From contig JBJTOP010000301.1 in assembly GCA_046074645.1 (NCBI GenBank), positions 1-37,046 on the forward strand: a stretch of DNA of 37,046 nucleotides. Direction: 5' to 3'. Numbering within the stretch: position 1 is the stretch's first letter; every line of letters starts with the position of its first letter. The position numbers and the translations under genes were made by a program. The notes under the pieces are model-generated. The model saw only the letters and a program-made list of their open reading frames with translations, had not been told where the DNA came from and did not search any database. Of the stretch, positions 25,181 to 35,093 are shown one piece after another. The stretch comes from SXXK01 sp046074645 (GTDB taxonomy: Bacteria; Planctomycetota; Planctomycetia; Planctomycetales; Planctomycetaceae).

Positions 25181-26500
25181 GTGCCCCCAGTCTCCGTCAA
25201 CGTCCGTGACATTTTTGAATCAGAAAACCTGCTGACTCTTGACCAGCTGCACCAGCTCGAAGCCGCTGCTGGTTCTTCCCAGCTTCCGGACCTCCGTCTG
25301 GCAGCCGGTGAAGCCGTGCGCAAGGCGGATGCTGGGGATAAAAGCGAACCCGTGCTGGCACGTGCCGGGGTTGGCTCATATCTGCTCTCACGCCAGGCTC
25401 AGGCTGACCGTATTCTCTCCGCGGTGACTCGCGACGGCGTGGCCATGTATGTGCATGGCCAGTGCCTGCTGTCACTCAATCGCCCTGAAGAGGCCGCTGC
25501 GCGATTCGAAGCTGCCGCCAAAGCCGGTGTCGATCCCGTCGGCTGCACCCTCCGCCGCGCCGGCGCCGTCCGCGCCTCCGGTCGCGTTGACGAAGCCGAA
25601 AAAATGCTCCGCAGCGTCGCCGCCGCCGCCGCCAGCCGCGCCGAATACTCCTTCCAGATGGGCTGCATCTGGGCCGACCGCGGTGATTCGCTCACCGCCG
25701 TGGAATATTTCGAACGCGCCGTGGACATGGACCCTCATCACTCCCGAGCCCTCTTCTGGCTCGCCGCCGAAAATGCACTCCGCGGTAATGACGATGATGC
25801 CATCCGCTTCTACGAACGCTCACTCTCACGCCCCCCGTTCTACATCGGCGCCCTGCTCAATCTCGGACTGCTCTACGAAGACCGCGAAAACTACAAAGCC
25901 GCTGCCTTCTGCTTCCGCCGCATTCGCGAATATGACTCCGGCAACGCCTTCGCTGACCTGTATCTCAAGGACATCGAAGCCACCCAGGACATGTACTACG
26001 ACGAAGACCAGGCCCGCCAGGAAGCTCGCATGAAGCAGCTCCTCGGTCGCCCCGTCACCGACTTCGAACTCTCTGTTCGCAGCCGCAACTGCCTCCAGCA
26101 AATGAATATCAACACTCTCGGTGACCTCACCGAAGTCAGCGAACAGGAACTCCTCGCCGGCAAAAACTTCGGCGAAACATCACTCACAGAAATTCGCGAA
26201 CTCCTCGCCGCTCACGGACTCCGCATCGGACAAAATCTCCACCGAATCCACACTCGCGAACACGTCGTCGATCAGAATCTGACGCCGGAAGAACAGGCCC
26301 AGATGAACAAACTCGTCTCCGACCTCAACCTCTCCGTTCGCTCTCGCAAATGTATGTCCCGACTCAACATCCAAACCATCGGCCAACTCTGCCAGCGCAC
26401 CCCCGACGAACTTCTCGCCAGTCGCAATTTCGGTGTGACCTCACTTAACGAAATCCGCCTGAAACTCGGCGAAGTCGGTCTGCGACTCCGCAACGACTAG
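25181..26500 (+). CDS. TPR protein with two C-terminal RNA polymerase alpha-CTD-like modules
   Basis: The protein has about 439 residues from the GTG at 25181, which has AGGA at 25167-25170; a GTG at 25136 is in frame but lacks a ribosome binding site. The N-terminal two thirds are TPR-like helical repeats (for example LTAVEYFERAVDMDPHHSRALFWLAAE). Two helix-hairpin-helix modules follow: LSVRSRNCLQQMNINTLGDL...NFGETSLTEI and LSVRSRKCMSRLNIQTIGQL...NFGVTSLNEI. Both match the RNA polymerase alpha C-terminal domain. The Arg equivalent to E. coli R265 is kept in both; the N268 equivalent is kept in the first and is Lys in the second; Asn, Gly and Ser of the NLGKKS motif also persist. The role may be DNA or transcription-machinery binding; this is inference. 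A tRNA gene follows at once. Confidence 0.9.
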   Translation: MPPVSVNVRDIFESENLLTLDQLHQLEAAAGSSQLPDLRLAAGEAVRKADAGDKSEPVLARAGVGSYLLSRQAQADRILSAVTRDGVAMYVHGQCLLSLNRPEEAAARFEAAAKAGVDPVGCTLRRAGAVRASGRVDEAEKMLRSVAAAAASRAEYSFQMGCIWADRGDSLTAVEYFERAVDMDPHHSRALFWLAAENALRGNDDDAIRFYERSLSRPPFYIGALLNLGLLYEDRENYKAAAFCFRRIREYDSGNAFADLYLKDIEATQDMYYDEDQARQEARMKQLLGRPVTDFELSVRSRNCLQQMNINTLGDLTEVSEQELLAGKNFGETSLTEIRELLAAHGLRIGQNLHRIHTREHVVDQNLTPEEQAQMNKLVSDLNLSVRSRKCMSRLNIQTIGQLCQRTPDELLASRNFGVTSLNEIRLKLGEVGLRLRND

Positions 26501-26513
26501 TCCCGAAATCCAA

Positions 26514-26585
26514 AACCCGGTAGTGTAATCGGTAACACAACAGATTTTGGTTCTGTTTTTCCAGGTTCGAGTCCTGGCCGGGTTA
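26514..26585 (+). tRNA. tRNA-Gln (anticodon TTG)
   Basis: A complete 72-base cloverleaf is present. The acceptor stem pairs 26514-26520 with 26578-26584 (7 of 7), the D stem 26523-26526 with 26535-26538, the anticodon stem 26540-26544 with 26552-26556, and the T stem 26561-26565 with 26573-26577. The T loop is TTCGAGT and the anticodon TTG is at 26547-26549. The discriminator base is A26585 and no CCA is encoded. It lies 13 bases after the stop of the alpha-CTD/TPR gene, so read-through from that gene is plausible. Confidence 0.95.
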
Positions 26586-26954
26586 TCTGGGTCATGCCGC
26601 AGCAGATCACACAACAGACCCCACAAAGGCGTCTCATCCCCAGCAATCATCCGATCCCTGAACCATCCCGATTCCGGGAAATTGCAGACTCTGAGATCGC
26701 CCTCTTTGACTGGGTCACAGACCAATCTTAGACTCCCATCCCCGTTCTGCGACGGCTTGTCTAAGCGTGCTCTGCTATGGTATCACACGCCTCAACGCCC
26801 ACATCGCCTAATCCTCTCTCTCTCCTTCTCATCAGCCGATACAGACGCAAATCGCAACACACTACCTGTCTACTCCTCTCGTGACACGTGTCGCAAACGC
26901 GGTCGTATCAGTTCAGATCCTTTCCTCACTCCTGGTCAACCCGGCGATGGAAGG
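26586..26954. other. Intergenic region upstream of the ATP synthase operon
   Basis: No gene is supported in these 369 bases. It should hold the operon promoter; the best candidate is listed separately. A weaker pair, TTGTCT (26757) and TATCAC (26781) at 18 bases, is also present. Confidence 0.5.
26706..26734 (+). promoter_or_regulatory. Candidate promoter of the ATP synthase operon
   Basis: TTGACT (26706-26711) and TAGACT (26729-26734) are 17 bases apart. The -35 matches the consensus at 5 of 6 bases and the -10 at 4 of 6. It lies about 220 bases upstream of the first operon gene. Confidence 0.4.
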
Positions 26955-27359
26955 ATGACCATCCCCGCCAGATCTGCGTTTCCTGTGTCCTCCCTCAGAT
27001 TCTTATTCCGGCTGCTCCTTGTCCTGCTCGCTGGCTGGCTGGTTGCCTACTGGCCAGCAGGCGTTCTTCATCAGGCATCCGGAGTACTCTGGCTCTCCCT
27101 TGCTGCCCTGCTCATGTTCTGCTCAGGATTAGCCGGTCTGGCACTGGTCAAACTCCTGAAAAAAGAAAATACTCTCACAGAAACCTTTCTGCACTCCGCG
27201 AATCGCTCTCTCTGGGTACTTGTCGCTGTTGTTCTTGTAAGAACTTTGCAGCCGCAAATCGGATTTTCAAAATTCTACGGCTGGCTCATTTTCTTCTATC
27301 TGCAATTAATGGTGCTTGAGGTTCTGACCCTGCAAGGTCGATGGAAGAAGCCGTCCTGA
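26955..27359 (+). CDS. AtpI-like small membrane protein at the head of the ATP synthase operon
   Basis: The protein has 134 residues from the ATG at 26955, preceded by GGAAGG. Four hydrophobic segments are visible, at about residues 15-36, 42-66, 88-103 and 106-128. Size, topology and position directly before atpB agree with AtpI/UncI, which helps c-ring assembly or magnesium supply in other bacteria. The sequence itself is poorly conserved and I see no diagnostic motif, so the assignment rests largely on position. A 70-base gap precedes atpB. Confidence 0.65.
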   Translation: MTIPARSAFPVSSLRFLFRLLLVLLAGWLVAYWPAGVLHQASGVLWLSLAALLMFCSGLAGLALVKLLKKENTLTETFLHSANRSLWVLVAVVLVRTLQPQIGFSKFYGWLIFFYLQLMVLEVLTLQGRWKKPS

Positions 27360-27429
27360 GGACAATTGGTTTGCAGACGTCCAACTTAATTCATCACTCC
27401 CCGAAATCCTCCTCGGAAATGGCTCCAGG

Positions 27430-28476
27430 ATGAGCGGCGAAGATAATTTTCATCACGTACGCGATTTCGCATTCTTCGAAGTTCCGGGGATGCTGACGTC
27501 CCGGCACGCCTTTGACGACATCGGCAACGTCCCCTGGCACGTGAAGTACGCCCTTGGTTTTTACAAAGCCCACGGCGACGGTCAGGCACCCAAAGAGCCA
27601 ACGCTGGAACAGATCAACGCCGCCATGGTCGGCAAGGTGCTCATTCCACAACCCTTTGCCGGCACCTACCAGAACCCCGGATTCATCATCACTAAGTTCA
27701 TGGTGCTGCAGGTTCTGGTGCTCATCATTTGCCTGCTCATCTTCCGCGGGCTTGCCGTTCGCATCCGCTCCGGCCAGCCCGCTCGCGGTCGATTCTGGAA
27801 CCTCTGGGAAATGATGGCACTCGCAATTCGCGATCAGGTCGTTCGTCCAACAATCGGTGACCACCATCACGATCACCACGATGACTCCCATGGAACTCAC
27901 GACGCCCACAGTCACCGTGCTCACCCCCCATCGACTGGCGGGCACCCGGCGGATCGCTACCTGCCGTTCGTCTGGAGTTGCTTCTTCTACATTCTGTTCT
28001 GCAATTTGCTTGGTGCAATTCCCTCGATGGGCTCCGCCACCGGCGATATCAACGTCACTGGAGCGCTCGCCTTCAGCGCTTTTGTCGCAACCACAGCATA
28101 CGGAATGCAGTCTCTGGGATTCGGTGGATTCTTCGGAAATCTGATCCCGAATACTGGCATGACAGGATTCGGTGGTCTTGCAATCGGTGGCCTCATGTTC
28201 GTCATTGAGGCACTCGGCTTTCTCATAAAGCATCTCATCCTTGCGATGCGACTGTTTGGCAATATCATGGGTGGCCATACCGCTCTCGGTGTGATCCTCG
28301 GCTTCATCGCAGCAACGGCGAAAGGTCCCGTTGCACTCTGGAGTATCGTCACCATTGGCAGCCTGCTCGGGCAGGTCGGTGTCGGCCTGCTGGAACTCCT
28401 GGTGGCCGTGCTTCAAGCCTACGTGTTCTCATTCCTTGCAACGATCTTCATCGCCAGCGCAATTCACAAACACTGA
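27430..28476 (+). CDS. atpB: F-type ATP synthase subunit a
   Basis: The 348-residue protein starts at 27430. The essential proton-channel arginine is Arg274 in LAMRLFGNIMGGH, and the C-terminal LLELLVAVLQAYVFSFLA helix carries the conserved Glu and Gln. It forms the half-channels next to the c-ring in the membrane. An unusual feature is a His/Asp-rich insert at residues 144-172 (27859-27945), with 11 histidines, before the helix beginning YLPFVWSCFFYILFCN. The protein is therefore longer than most subunit a sequences. Next is the c subunit, 99 bases downstream. Confidence 0.97.
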   Translation: MSGEDNFHHVRDFAFFEVPGMLTSRHAFDDIGNVPWHVKYALGFYKAHGDGQAPKEPTLEQINAAMVGKVLIPQPFAGTYQNPGFIITKFMVLQVLVLIICLLIFRGLAVRIRSGQPARGRFWNLWEMMALAIRDQVVRPTIGDHHHDHHDDSHGTHDAHSHRAHPPSTGGHPADRYLPFVWSCFFYILFCNLLGAIPSMGSATGDINVTGALAFSAFVATTAYGMQSLGFGGFFGNLIPNTGMTGFGGLAIGGLMFVIEALGFLIKHLILAMRLFGNIMGGHTALGVILGFIAATAKGPVALWSIVTIGSLLGQVGVGLLELLVAVLQAYVFSFLATIFIASAIHKH

Positions 28477-28575
28477 TCTTCCGCCGGACAACCGGCCTGA
28501 CTTGCTGCACAGTGGTCCTTCAGGGGCCGAAATTCGATCTCTTTCCTGTATCCGCTCAATCATGAGGAGTGACTT

Positions 28576-28908
28576 GTGTCTCAGTTTCTGAAATTTGCAT
28601 TGCTGCTTCTGGCCGGTTTTGTTCTCTTGTCTGCCCCGGCAATGGCGTTCGACGAAGGTGCCGCTGCACCGACCGCTGCCGCTGCCCCCGAAGGTAGCAA
28701 CGCTCTGATCAACCTCTCCAGCACATTCGGTGCTGGTCTGATTGTAATCGGCGCCGGCCTTGGCATTTCTCGCCTGTCAGCCGCTGCCTTCGAAAGCATG
28801 GCTCGACAGCCCGAAGTTGTCGGCGACATTCGCGGTAGCATGATTATCGTCGCAGCCATGATTGAAGGGGCCGCCGTGATCGGTCTCATCGTCTGTCTTA
28901 TCGCGTGA
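28576..28908 (+). CDS. atpE: F-type ATP synthase subunit c
   Basis: The 110-residue protein starts with GTG at 28576 after a GAGGAG ribosome binding site. Subunit c is usually about 70-85 residues; here a signal-peptide-like leader (hydrophobic core FALLLLAGFVLL, possible cleavage after APAMA, residue 24) and an Ala/Pro-rich spacer precede the two-helix hairpin. The first helix has GAGLGISRL, the polar loop ARQPE, and the second helix AAMIEGAAVIG with ion-binding Glu97. There is no Gln in the first helix and no Ser/Thr directly after Glu97, so proton rather than sodium coupling is likely. Confidence 0.96.
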   Translation: MSQFLKFALLLLAGFVLLSAPAMAFDEGAAAPTAAAAPEGSNALINLSSTFGAGLIVIGAGLGISRLSAAAFESMARQPEVVGDIRGSMIIVAAMIEGAAVIGLIVCLIA

Positions 28909-28942
28909 TTTCCAACGGTTCCTCAGCTTCCATTCGATCGGG

Positions 28943-29566
28943 ATGGCGTTCATGAACATCAGGTTTCAGTACAGGCGCTGCGGGCGGTGGCTTGCAGTCC
29001 TGTGCGCTTTAGTGCTGGCCGTAGGGGTCGCGCCAAGCGGACTGGGGACTGCCTTGTTCGCTGCGAGTGCAGAGGGAGGCCCACCCATGGGCTTCAGAGG
29101 CGACCTCTCGCTGTTCTCCATCGTAGCGTTCGTGTTCTTTCTGGTCGTCCTCGGAACTCTCGCATGGAAGCCCATGATCGAGGGCCTGGACAAGCGCGAG
29201 TCGGGCATTCGACGAGCGATCGACGATGCCGAGGAGAATCGCAGAAAATCGGAAGCAATGCTGGCCGACTACCAGAAAAAGCTGCGCGAAGCTGAACAGA
29301 CCGTTCAAGCTATGGTTGCTGAAGCCCGGCGGGATGCCGAGCGAACCAGCAAAGATCTCATCGCCACTGCTCAGAAGGAAGTCGATCAAATTCGCATCCG
29401 AGCCCGCGAAGAGATCCGTCAGGCCAAAGACACCGCACTCGCCGAGGTCTTCAGCCAGATTAACTCTCAGGTCATCCTCGCTGCCGAACACGTGCTCGGA
29501 CGAACCCTCGCTGATGCTGATCAGGATCGCCTCGTCTCCGAAGCGCTCGCTCACGTCAGTCGCTGA
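28943..29566 (+). CDS. atpF: F-type ATP synthase subunit b
   Basis: The 207-residue protein starts at 28943, or at the ATG at 28952, which would remove three residues. A first hydrophobic segment (about residues 16-42) looks like a signal peptide. The true membrane anchor follows at about 57-75 (LFSIVAFVFFLVVLGTLAWKPM). The rest is a long charged coiled coil (about 85-185) typical of the peripheral stalk, with LDKRESGIRRAIDDAEENRRK at its beginning. It connects subunit a with the F1 head through delta. Only one b-type gene is present. Confidence 0.95.
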   Translation: MAFMNIRFQYRRCGRWLAVLCALVLAVGVAPSGLGTALFAASAEGGPPMGFRGDLSLFSIVAFVFFLVVLGTLAWKPMIEGLDKRESGIRRAIDDAEENRRKSEAMLADYQKKLREAEQTVQAMVAEARRDAERTSKDLIATAQKEVDQIRIRAREEIRQAKDTALAEVFSQINSQVILAAEHVLGRTLADADQDRLVSEALAHVSR

Positions 29567-30205
29567 TTCGCTCACAACTACCCCCCCACCCGGCTGCGCA
29601 AAGGCTGCTTCCCATGGCTGGCTCAAGGTTTACAACACGTCCGGAAAGTGTACTGGAAGATCCCGGTGCGCGCGCCGTGGCGACGTTGTATGCAGAGTCA
29701 TTCCTGTCGGCCGCTGCCACCAATAACACTCCGTCCGCCCCCGAAGAACTCAGCTCATTCCTCACCGACGTGCTTGCTCAGTTCCCCGAGTTCAGTGACG
29801 TTTTGTTGTCGGACTTCGCAGGCCGTGACGAAAAACTTAAGATTATCAGTCGCGTGATCGCTCCCCGATGTTCCGAATTCTTCGCGAACTTCCTCAGAGT
29901 GCTCGTGCGACACGGCCGGATGGAACTCCTGCCGGTAATCAACGAGGTTGTCGTGCGACTCCAGGAGACCGCAGCAGGGCGGCAGCGAGTCAAAGTTCGG
30001 AGCGCCCGATCGCTGACAACAAAAGCCCGCGCTGACATCGTCGCTGCTCTCAACGCACGCTTCGGCTTCGACCCGATCCTCGAAGAATCCATCGACCCGC
30101 AGTTGCTCGGCGGAGTCGTGCTCCAAATTGGTGATACCGTTTTTGACTCATCGCTGCGTTCCCGGCTGAAAGCTCTGCAGGGACGTCTGGTGGAGAAGAC
30201 TTTCA

Positions 30206-31720
<1,515 letters not shown>

Positions 31721-31766
31721 TTAATCCGCTTCCCGTTCAACCCCTAATCCCCGGTGCAGTTCTGCC

Positions 31767-32639
31767 ATGGCCAATCGACGCTTGCTGGTGAAACGGCTCA
31801 AAGCGGTGCGCAACATCCGCAAGATCACGCGCACAATGGAGCTGATCGCGACCAGTCGCTTCAAGAAGGCTATGGACCGCGCGACGGAAGCTGCGGAATA
31901 CACCCGCAAGATCTCCGAGATCGTTGGTGACCTCGGCCAGGCCAGCCTGAAGTTCTCACACCCGCTTCTGCAGAAGCATGCTGAAGAGAAAAAAGGCATT
32001 CTGCTGGTGCTCACTGCCAATCGAGGCCTTTGTGGCGGCTACAACGCCAGCGTCCTCCGGCAGACGCTGGCATACGTCCGTCAGCAGAGGGAAAAAGGCG
32101 TCGAGACCTCGCTGGAAGTATCCGGTAAACGCGGTATCAAGTTCCTCAACTTCCAGAAGGTCGCGATGGATCAGACCTACACGCATTTCGAGGACAAGAC
32201 CACCTTTCTCGAAGTGGACGTTCTGGCCAGTCGCTACGTGGATCTGTACATCGCCGGCAAAATCGACCGTCTGGACGTCGCCTACACCCGCTTCGAATCC
32301 AGCTCAAGGCAGTTCGCCGTCGTCGAGCCCATCCTGCCACTCTCCAGCCTCTCATCGGGTGGCCCGGCCAGGGCCAGTGGCGTGGACTACGACTTTCTGC
32401 CCTCAGCTCAGGAAATTCTCGAAGAGATCGTTCCGGCAGCTTTCCGCGCCAAACTCTTCAAGTGCTTCCTGGACGCCATCGTCAGCGAACAGATCGCTCG
32501 CATGGTCGCCATGAAGGGCGCCACTGAAAACGCCGACGAGATGGCCGGCAATCTCAAACGGCAATACAACCGCGCCCGACAGGCCGGCATTACTTCAGAA
32601 CTTGCAGAAATCATCGGTGGTGCCGCAGCACTCGGCTAG
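31767..32639 (+). CDS. atpG: F-type ATP synthase subunit gamma
   Basis: The 290-residue protein starts at 31767. The N-terminal rotor helix is recognisable (RRLLVKRLKAVRNIRKITRTMELIATSRF), as are the LLVLTANRGLCGGYNAS segment and the C-terminal helix (ARMVAMKGATENADEMAGNL, then YNRARQAGITSELAEIIGGAAAL). These helices form the central rotating shaft. Length is normal. A 75-base gap separates it from atpD. Confidence 0.97.
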   Translation: MANRRLLVKRLKAVRNIRKITRTMELIATSRFKKAMDRATEAAEYTRKISEIVGDLGQASLKFSHPLLQKHAEEKKGILLVLTANRGLCGGYNASVLRQTLAYVRQQREKGVETSLEVSGKRGIKFLNFQKVAMDQTYTHFEDKTTFLEVDVLASRYVDLYIAGKIDRLDVAYTRFESSSRQFAVVEPILPLSSLSSGGPARASGVDYDFLPSAQEILEEIVPAAFRAKLFKCFLDAIVSEQIARMVAMKGATENADEMAGNLKRQYNRARQAGITSELAEIIGGAAALG

Positions 32640-32714
32640 GCATCTCCAAACTCCAATCAACCTTCGTCCCTGAACCATCAGAGACCCAATCGCGATTCTC
32701 ACGGCAGGCGAAAC

Positions 32715-34157
32715 ATGGCTGAAGCAACAAAACAGGGCAAAGTCTCGCAGGTGATCGGATCCACATTCGACGCCGAATTTCCAGAGCACAGCCTCCCGGA
32801 AATCTACAATGCCCTTACAATCGATGAAGAGATCAAAGGCAACCGCGTCCGGGTCACGGGCGAAGTGCAGCAGCACCTGGGCGGTGGTCGCGTCCGCTGT
32901 GTCGCACTGGGAAGCACCGACGGTATGCGTCGCGGGATGACCGTCAACGATACCGGCCGCCCGCTCTCCGTCCCCGTCGGCAAGGGAACTCTTGGCCGCG
33001 TTTTCAACGTTCTCGGTGACGCTATCGACGGTCGCGGTGCCGTTGCCCACGATGAACGCTGGCCCATCCACCGCCACCCCCCAAAGCTCGAATCCCTCAG
33101 CTCCAAAACCGAAGTGTTCGAAACCGGTATCAAGGTCGTGGACCTGCTCACACCCTTCGTCCGCGGTGGTAAAGCTGGTCTCTTCGGTGGGGCAGGTCTT
33201 GGGAAAACCGTCATTCTCACTGAACTCATTGCTCGTATCGCAAGTGCCCACGGCGGTTACTCCGTGTTCGCGGGTGTCGGTGAGCGTACTCGTGAGGGTA
33301 ACGACCTTTGGCTTGAAATGCAGGAGACCAAGATCGGGCAGACCGGTCGTTCCGTGATCGAACAGACCTGCATGGTGTTCGGTCAGATGAACGAACCACC
33401 GGGTGCCCGTCTCCGCGTCGCACTATCGGCGCTCACCATGGCCGAGTGGTTCCGTGACGCCACCGGGTCCGATACACTGCTCTTCGTCGATAACATCTTC
33501 CGCTTCTCCCAGGCAGGCTCCGAAGTTTCCGCGCTCCTTGGCCGTATGCCTTCCGCCGTAGGTTATCAACCAACCCTCGGTACCGAACTCGGCGAACTTC
33601 AGGAACGTATTACATCCACGAAGAACGGGGCCATCACGTCCGTGCAGGCCGTTTACGTACCTGCCGACGACCCGACCGACCCCGCTCCCGCAACCGCATT
33701 TGCTCACCTTGACGCGTTCATTTATCTCGAACGCCGTATCTCGGAAAAAGGTATCTACCCCGCCATCGACCCGCTGGCCTCCTCCAGCCGAATTCTCGAC
33801 CCGCAGTACGTAGGTCAGCGTCACTACAACGCCGCTCGCCGCGTCCAGCAGACGCTGCAGCGGTACCGCGAACTGCAGGACATCATCGCTATTCTTGGCG
33901 TGGACGAACTCAGCGAAGACGACAAACTCGTCGTGCATCGCGCTCGCCGCATCGAGCGATTCCTGTCTCAGCCGTTCCTTGTTGCAGAAGTCTTCACCGG
34001 CAAACCCGGCAAGATTACCCCGCTGGCCGACACAATCCGCAGCTTCGAAGAAATCTGCGACGGTAAATGGGACCACTTGCCGGAAGGTGCCTTCATGTAC
34101 GTCGGTGCCATCGAGGAGGCCGAAGAGCAGTACCGCCGTATGCAGGCCCAAACCTGA
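32715..34157 (+). CDS. atpD: F-type ATP synthase subunit beta
   Basis: The 480-residue protein starts at 32715. Walker A is GGAGLGKT (residues 158-165). Further catalytic segments are AGVGERTREGNDLW with the catalytic Glu region, a LLFVDNIFRFSQAGSEVSALLGRMPSAVGYQPTL-type stretch around residues 255-290, and the C-terminal YRELQDIIAILGVDELSEDD with the DELSEED-like motif. It is the catalytic subunit of F1. Length and motifs are normal. The epsilon gene starts 26 bases later. Confidence 0.99.
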   Translation: MAEATKQGKVSQVIGSTFDAEFPEHSLPEIYNALTIDEEIKGNRVRVTGEVQQHLGGGRVRCVALGSTDGMRRGMTVNDTGRPLSVPVGKGTLGRVFNVLGDAIDGRGAVAHDERWPIHRHPPKLESLSSKTEVFETGIKVVDLLTPFVRGGKAGLFGGAGLGKTVILTELIARIASAHGGYSVFAGVGERTREGNDLWLEMQETKIGQTGRSVIEQTCMVFGQMNEPPGARLRVALSALTMAEWFRDATGSDTLLFVDNIFRFSQAGSEVSALLGRMPSAVGYQPTLGTELGELQERITSTKNGAITSVQAVYVPADDPTDPAPATAFAHLDAFIYLERRISEKGIYPAIDPLASSSRILDPQYVGQRHYNAARRVQQTLQRYRELQDIIAILGVDELSEDDKLVVHRARRIERFLSQPFLVAEVFTGKPGKITPLADTIRSFEEICDGKWDHLPEGAFMYVGAIEEAEEQYRRMQAQT

Positions 34158-34183
34158 TCACCAGGCATTCGATCGGAATCAAC

Positions 34184-34582
34184 ATGGCAGATCTCAGACT
34201 TGTTCTCGTCACTCCCGAAAAAACCCTCTTCGACCGTCCGGTCGCTTCCGTCCGTGTCCCGTTGTTCGACGGTTCCATCGGCATCTATCCCGGTCGTGCT
34301 CCGCTCGTGGGCCGGCTGGGGATCGGTGAACTCCTGCTGCGGGCCGCTTCCGGCGAAGCCGAGGGTATCTTCATCGATGGTGGCTTCGTGCAGGTCAAAG
34401 GCCCAGTCATCTCGGTGCTGACCTTTTCTGCCACCCCAACCTCCGAACTCAGCCGCAAAGCCGCCACACTAGCGCTCGCTGATGCCCGTGCCGAACGGGC
34501 CAAATCCGACGAAGAATATTCCGGCACCGCCCGACGACTCGAACGTGCCCGTCGTATGCTGGCCCTTGCCCGCCGCGACTAA
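34184..34582 (+). CDS. atpC: F-type ATP synthase subunit epsilon
   Basis: The protein has 132 residues from the ATG at 34184, which directly begins the family pattern LRLVLVTPEKTLFDRPVASVRVPLFDGSIGIYPGRAPLVGRLGIGELL. A C-terminal helical hairpin follows (ADARAERAKSDEEYSGTARRLERARRM). It binds gamma and the c-ring and regulates ATP hydrolysis. The gene is the last of the operon; a strong intrinsic terminator starts 48 bases after the stop. Confidence 0.96.
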   Translation: MADLRLVLVTPEKTLFDRPVASVRVPLFDGSIGIYPGRAPLVGRLGIGELLLRAASGEAEGIFIDGGFVQVKGPVISVLTFSATPTSELSRKAATLALADARAERAKSDEEYSGTARRLERARRMLALARRD

Positions 34583-34629
34583 TCAGACCCCGCAGACTGG
34601 GAATTTCAGCCCTGCCCGCGTACAATCCC

Positions 34630-34664
34630 AAGGCCCGTCACGCCCCGCGTGCCGGGCTTTTCTT
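34630..34664 (+). terminator. Intrinsic terminator of the ATP synthase operon
   Basis: AAGGCCCG pairs with CGGGCTTT (one G-T wobble), followed inside by CACG / CGTG after one mismatch, with a CCCCG loop. The stem ends in TTTTCTT. It lies 48 bases after the atpC stop. Confidence 0.85.
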
Positions 34665-34693
34665 GTCACCGGACCGATTGACGGAAGCTCATC

Positions 34694-34924
34694 ATGGACA
34701 AGTTTGACCCCCGCGTTGATTCGCTGGTCATGGAAACCAAAACCCTCTGGGATCCTTCCGTCGGTCAGCTCTCCGACGAAGACCGTCGCTGGGTCTCCGC
34801 CGCCATCCACCAAAAGCCCCAGCTCGCCTCCAAAGTCTCCTACGAACGCAGCCATACCGGCTTCGTGCGTATCATCCGTGTCACCGTGGAAGACATCCAG
34901 CGACTCTACCTCGCCCGCGGCTGA
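34694..34924 (+). CDS. Small hypothetical protein
   Basis: The 76-residue protein starts at 34694, with GGAAG about 10 bases upstream. It is hydrophilic and mixed-charge, without a signal peptide, membrane segment or cysteines. Segments such as DPSVGQLSDEDRRWVSAAI and a closing TVEDIQRLYLARG look like a compact alpha/beta fold. I do not recognise a family. It follows the ATP synthase terminator by 29 bases, so it is expressed by read-through or from its own promoter. Codon use agrees with the neighbouring genes, which supports it being real. Confidence 0.65.
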   Translation: MDKFDPRVDSLVMETKTLWDPSVGQLSDEDRRWVSAAIHQKPQLASKVSYERSHTGFVRIIRVTVEDIQRLYLARG

Positions 34925-35093
34925 CAGCCACGTGTACTGCTCAGACGGAACTCGAAGTCTTGCCCGATTAAGAAATGTTTTAGAAACGGACTGGATGCTT
35001 CAGCGTCCGGCAGGACCACACTCGCAGATTTCTATTTGATGCGGGCGGCCACGACACCGCGGTTCTCTCTGCTTCAAAGATATCCGAAAGTGC

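Noticed and set aside
28576..28908. Sodium-coupled ATP synthase
   Set aside because: Subunit c lacks the Gln in helix 1 and the Ser/Thr next to the ion-binding Glu that sodium-type rings carry.
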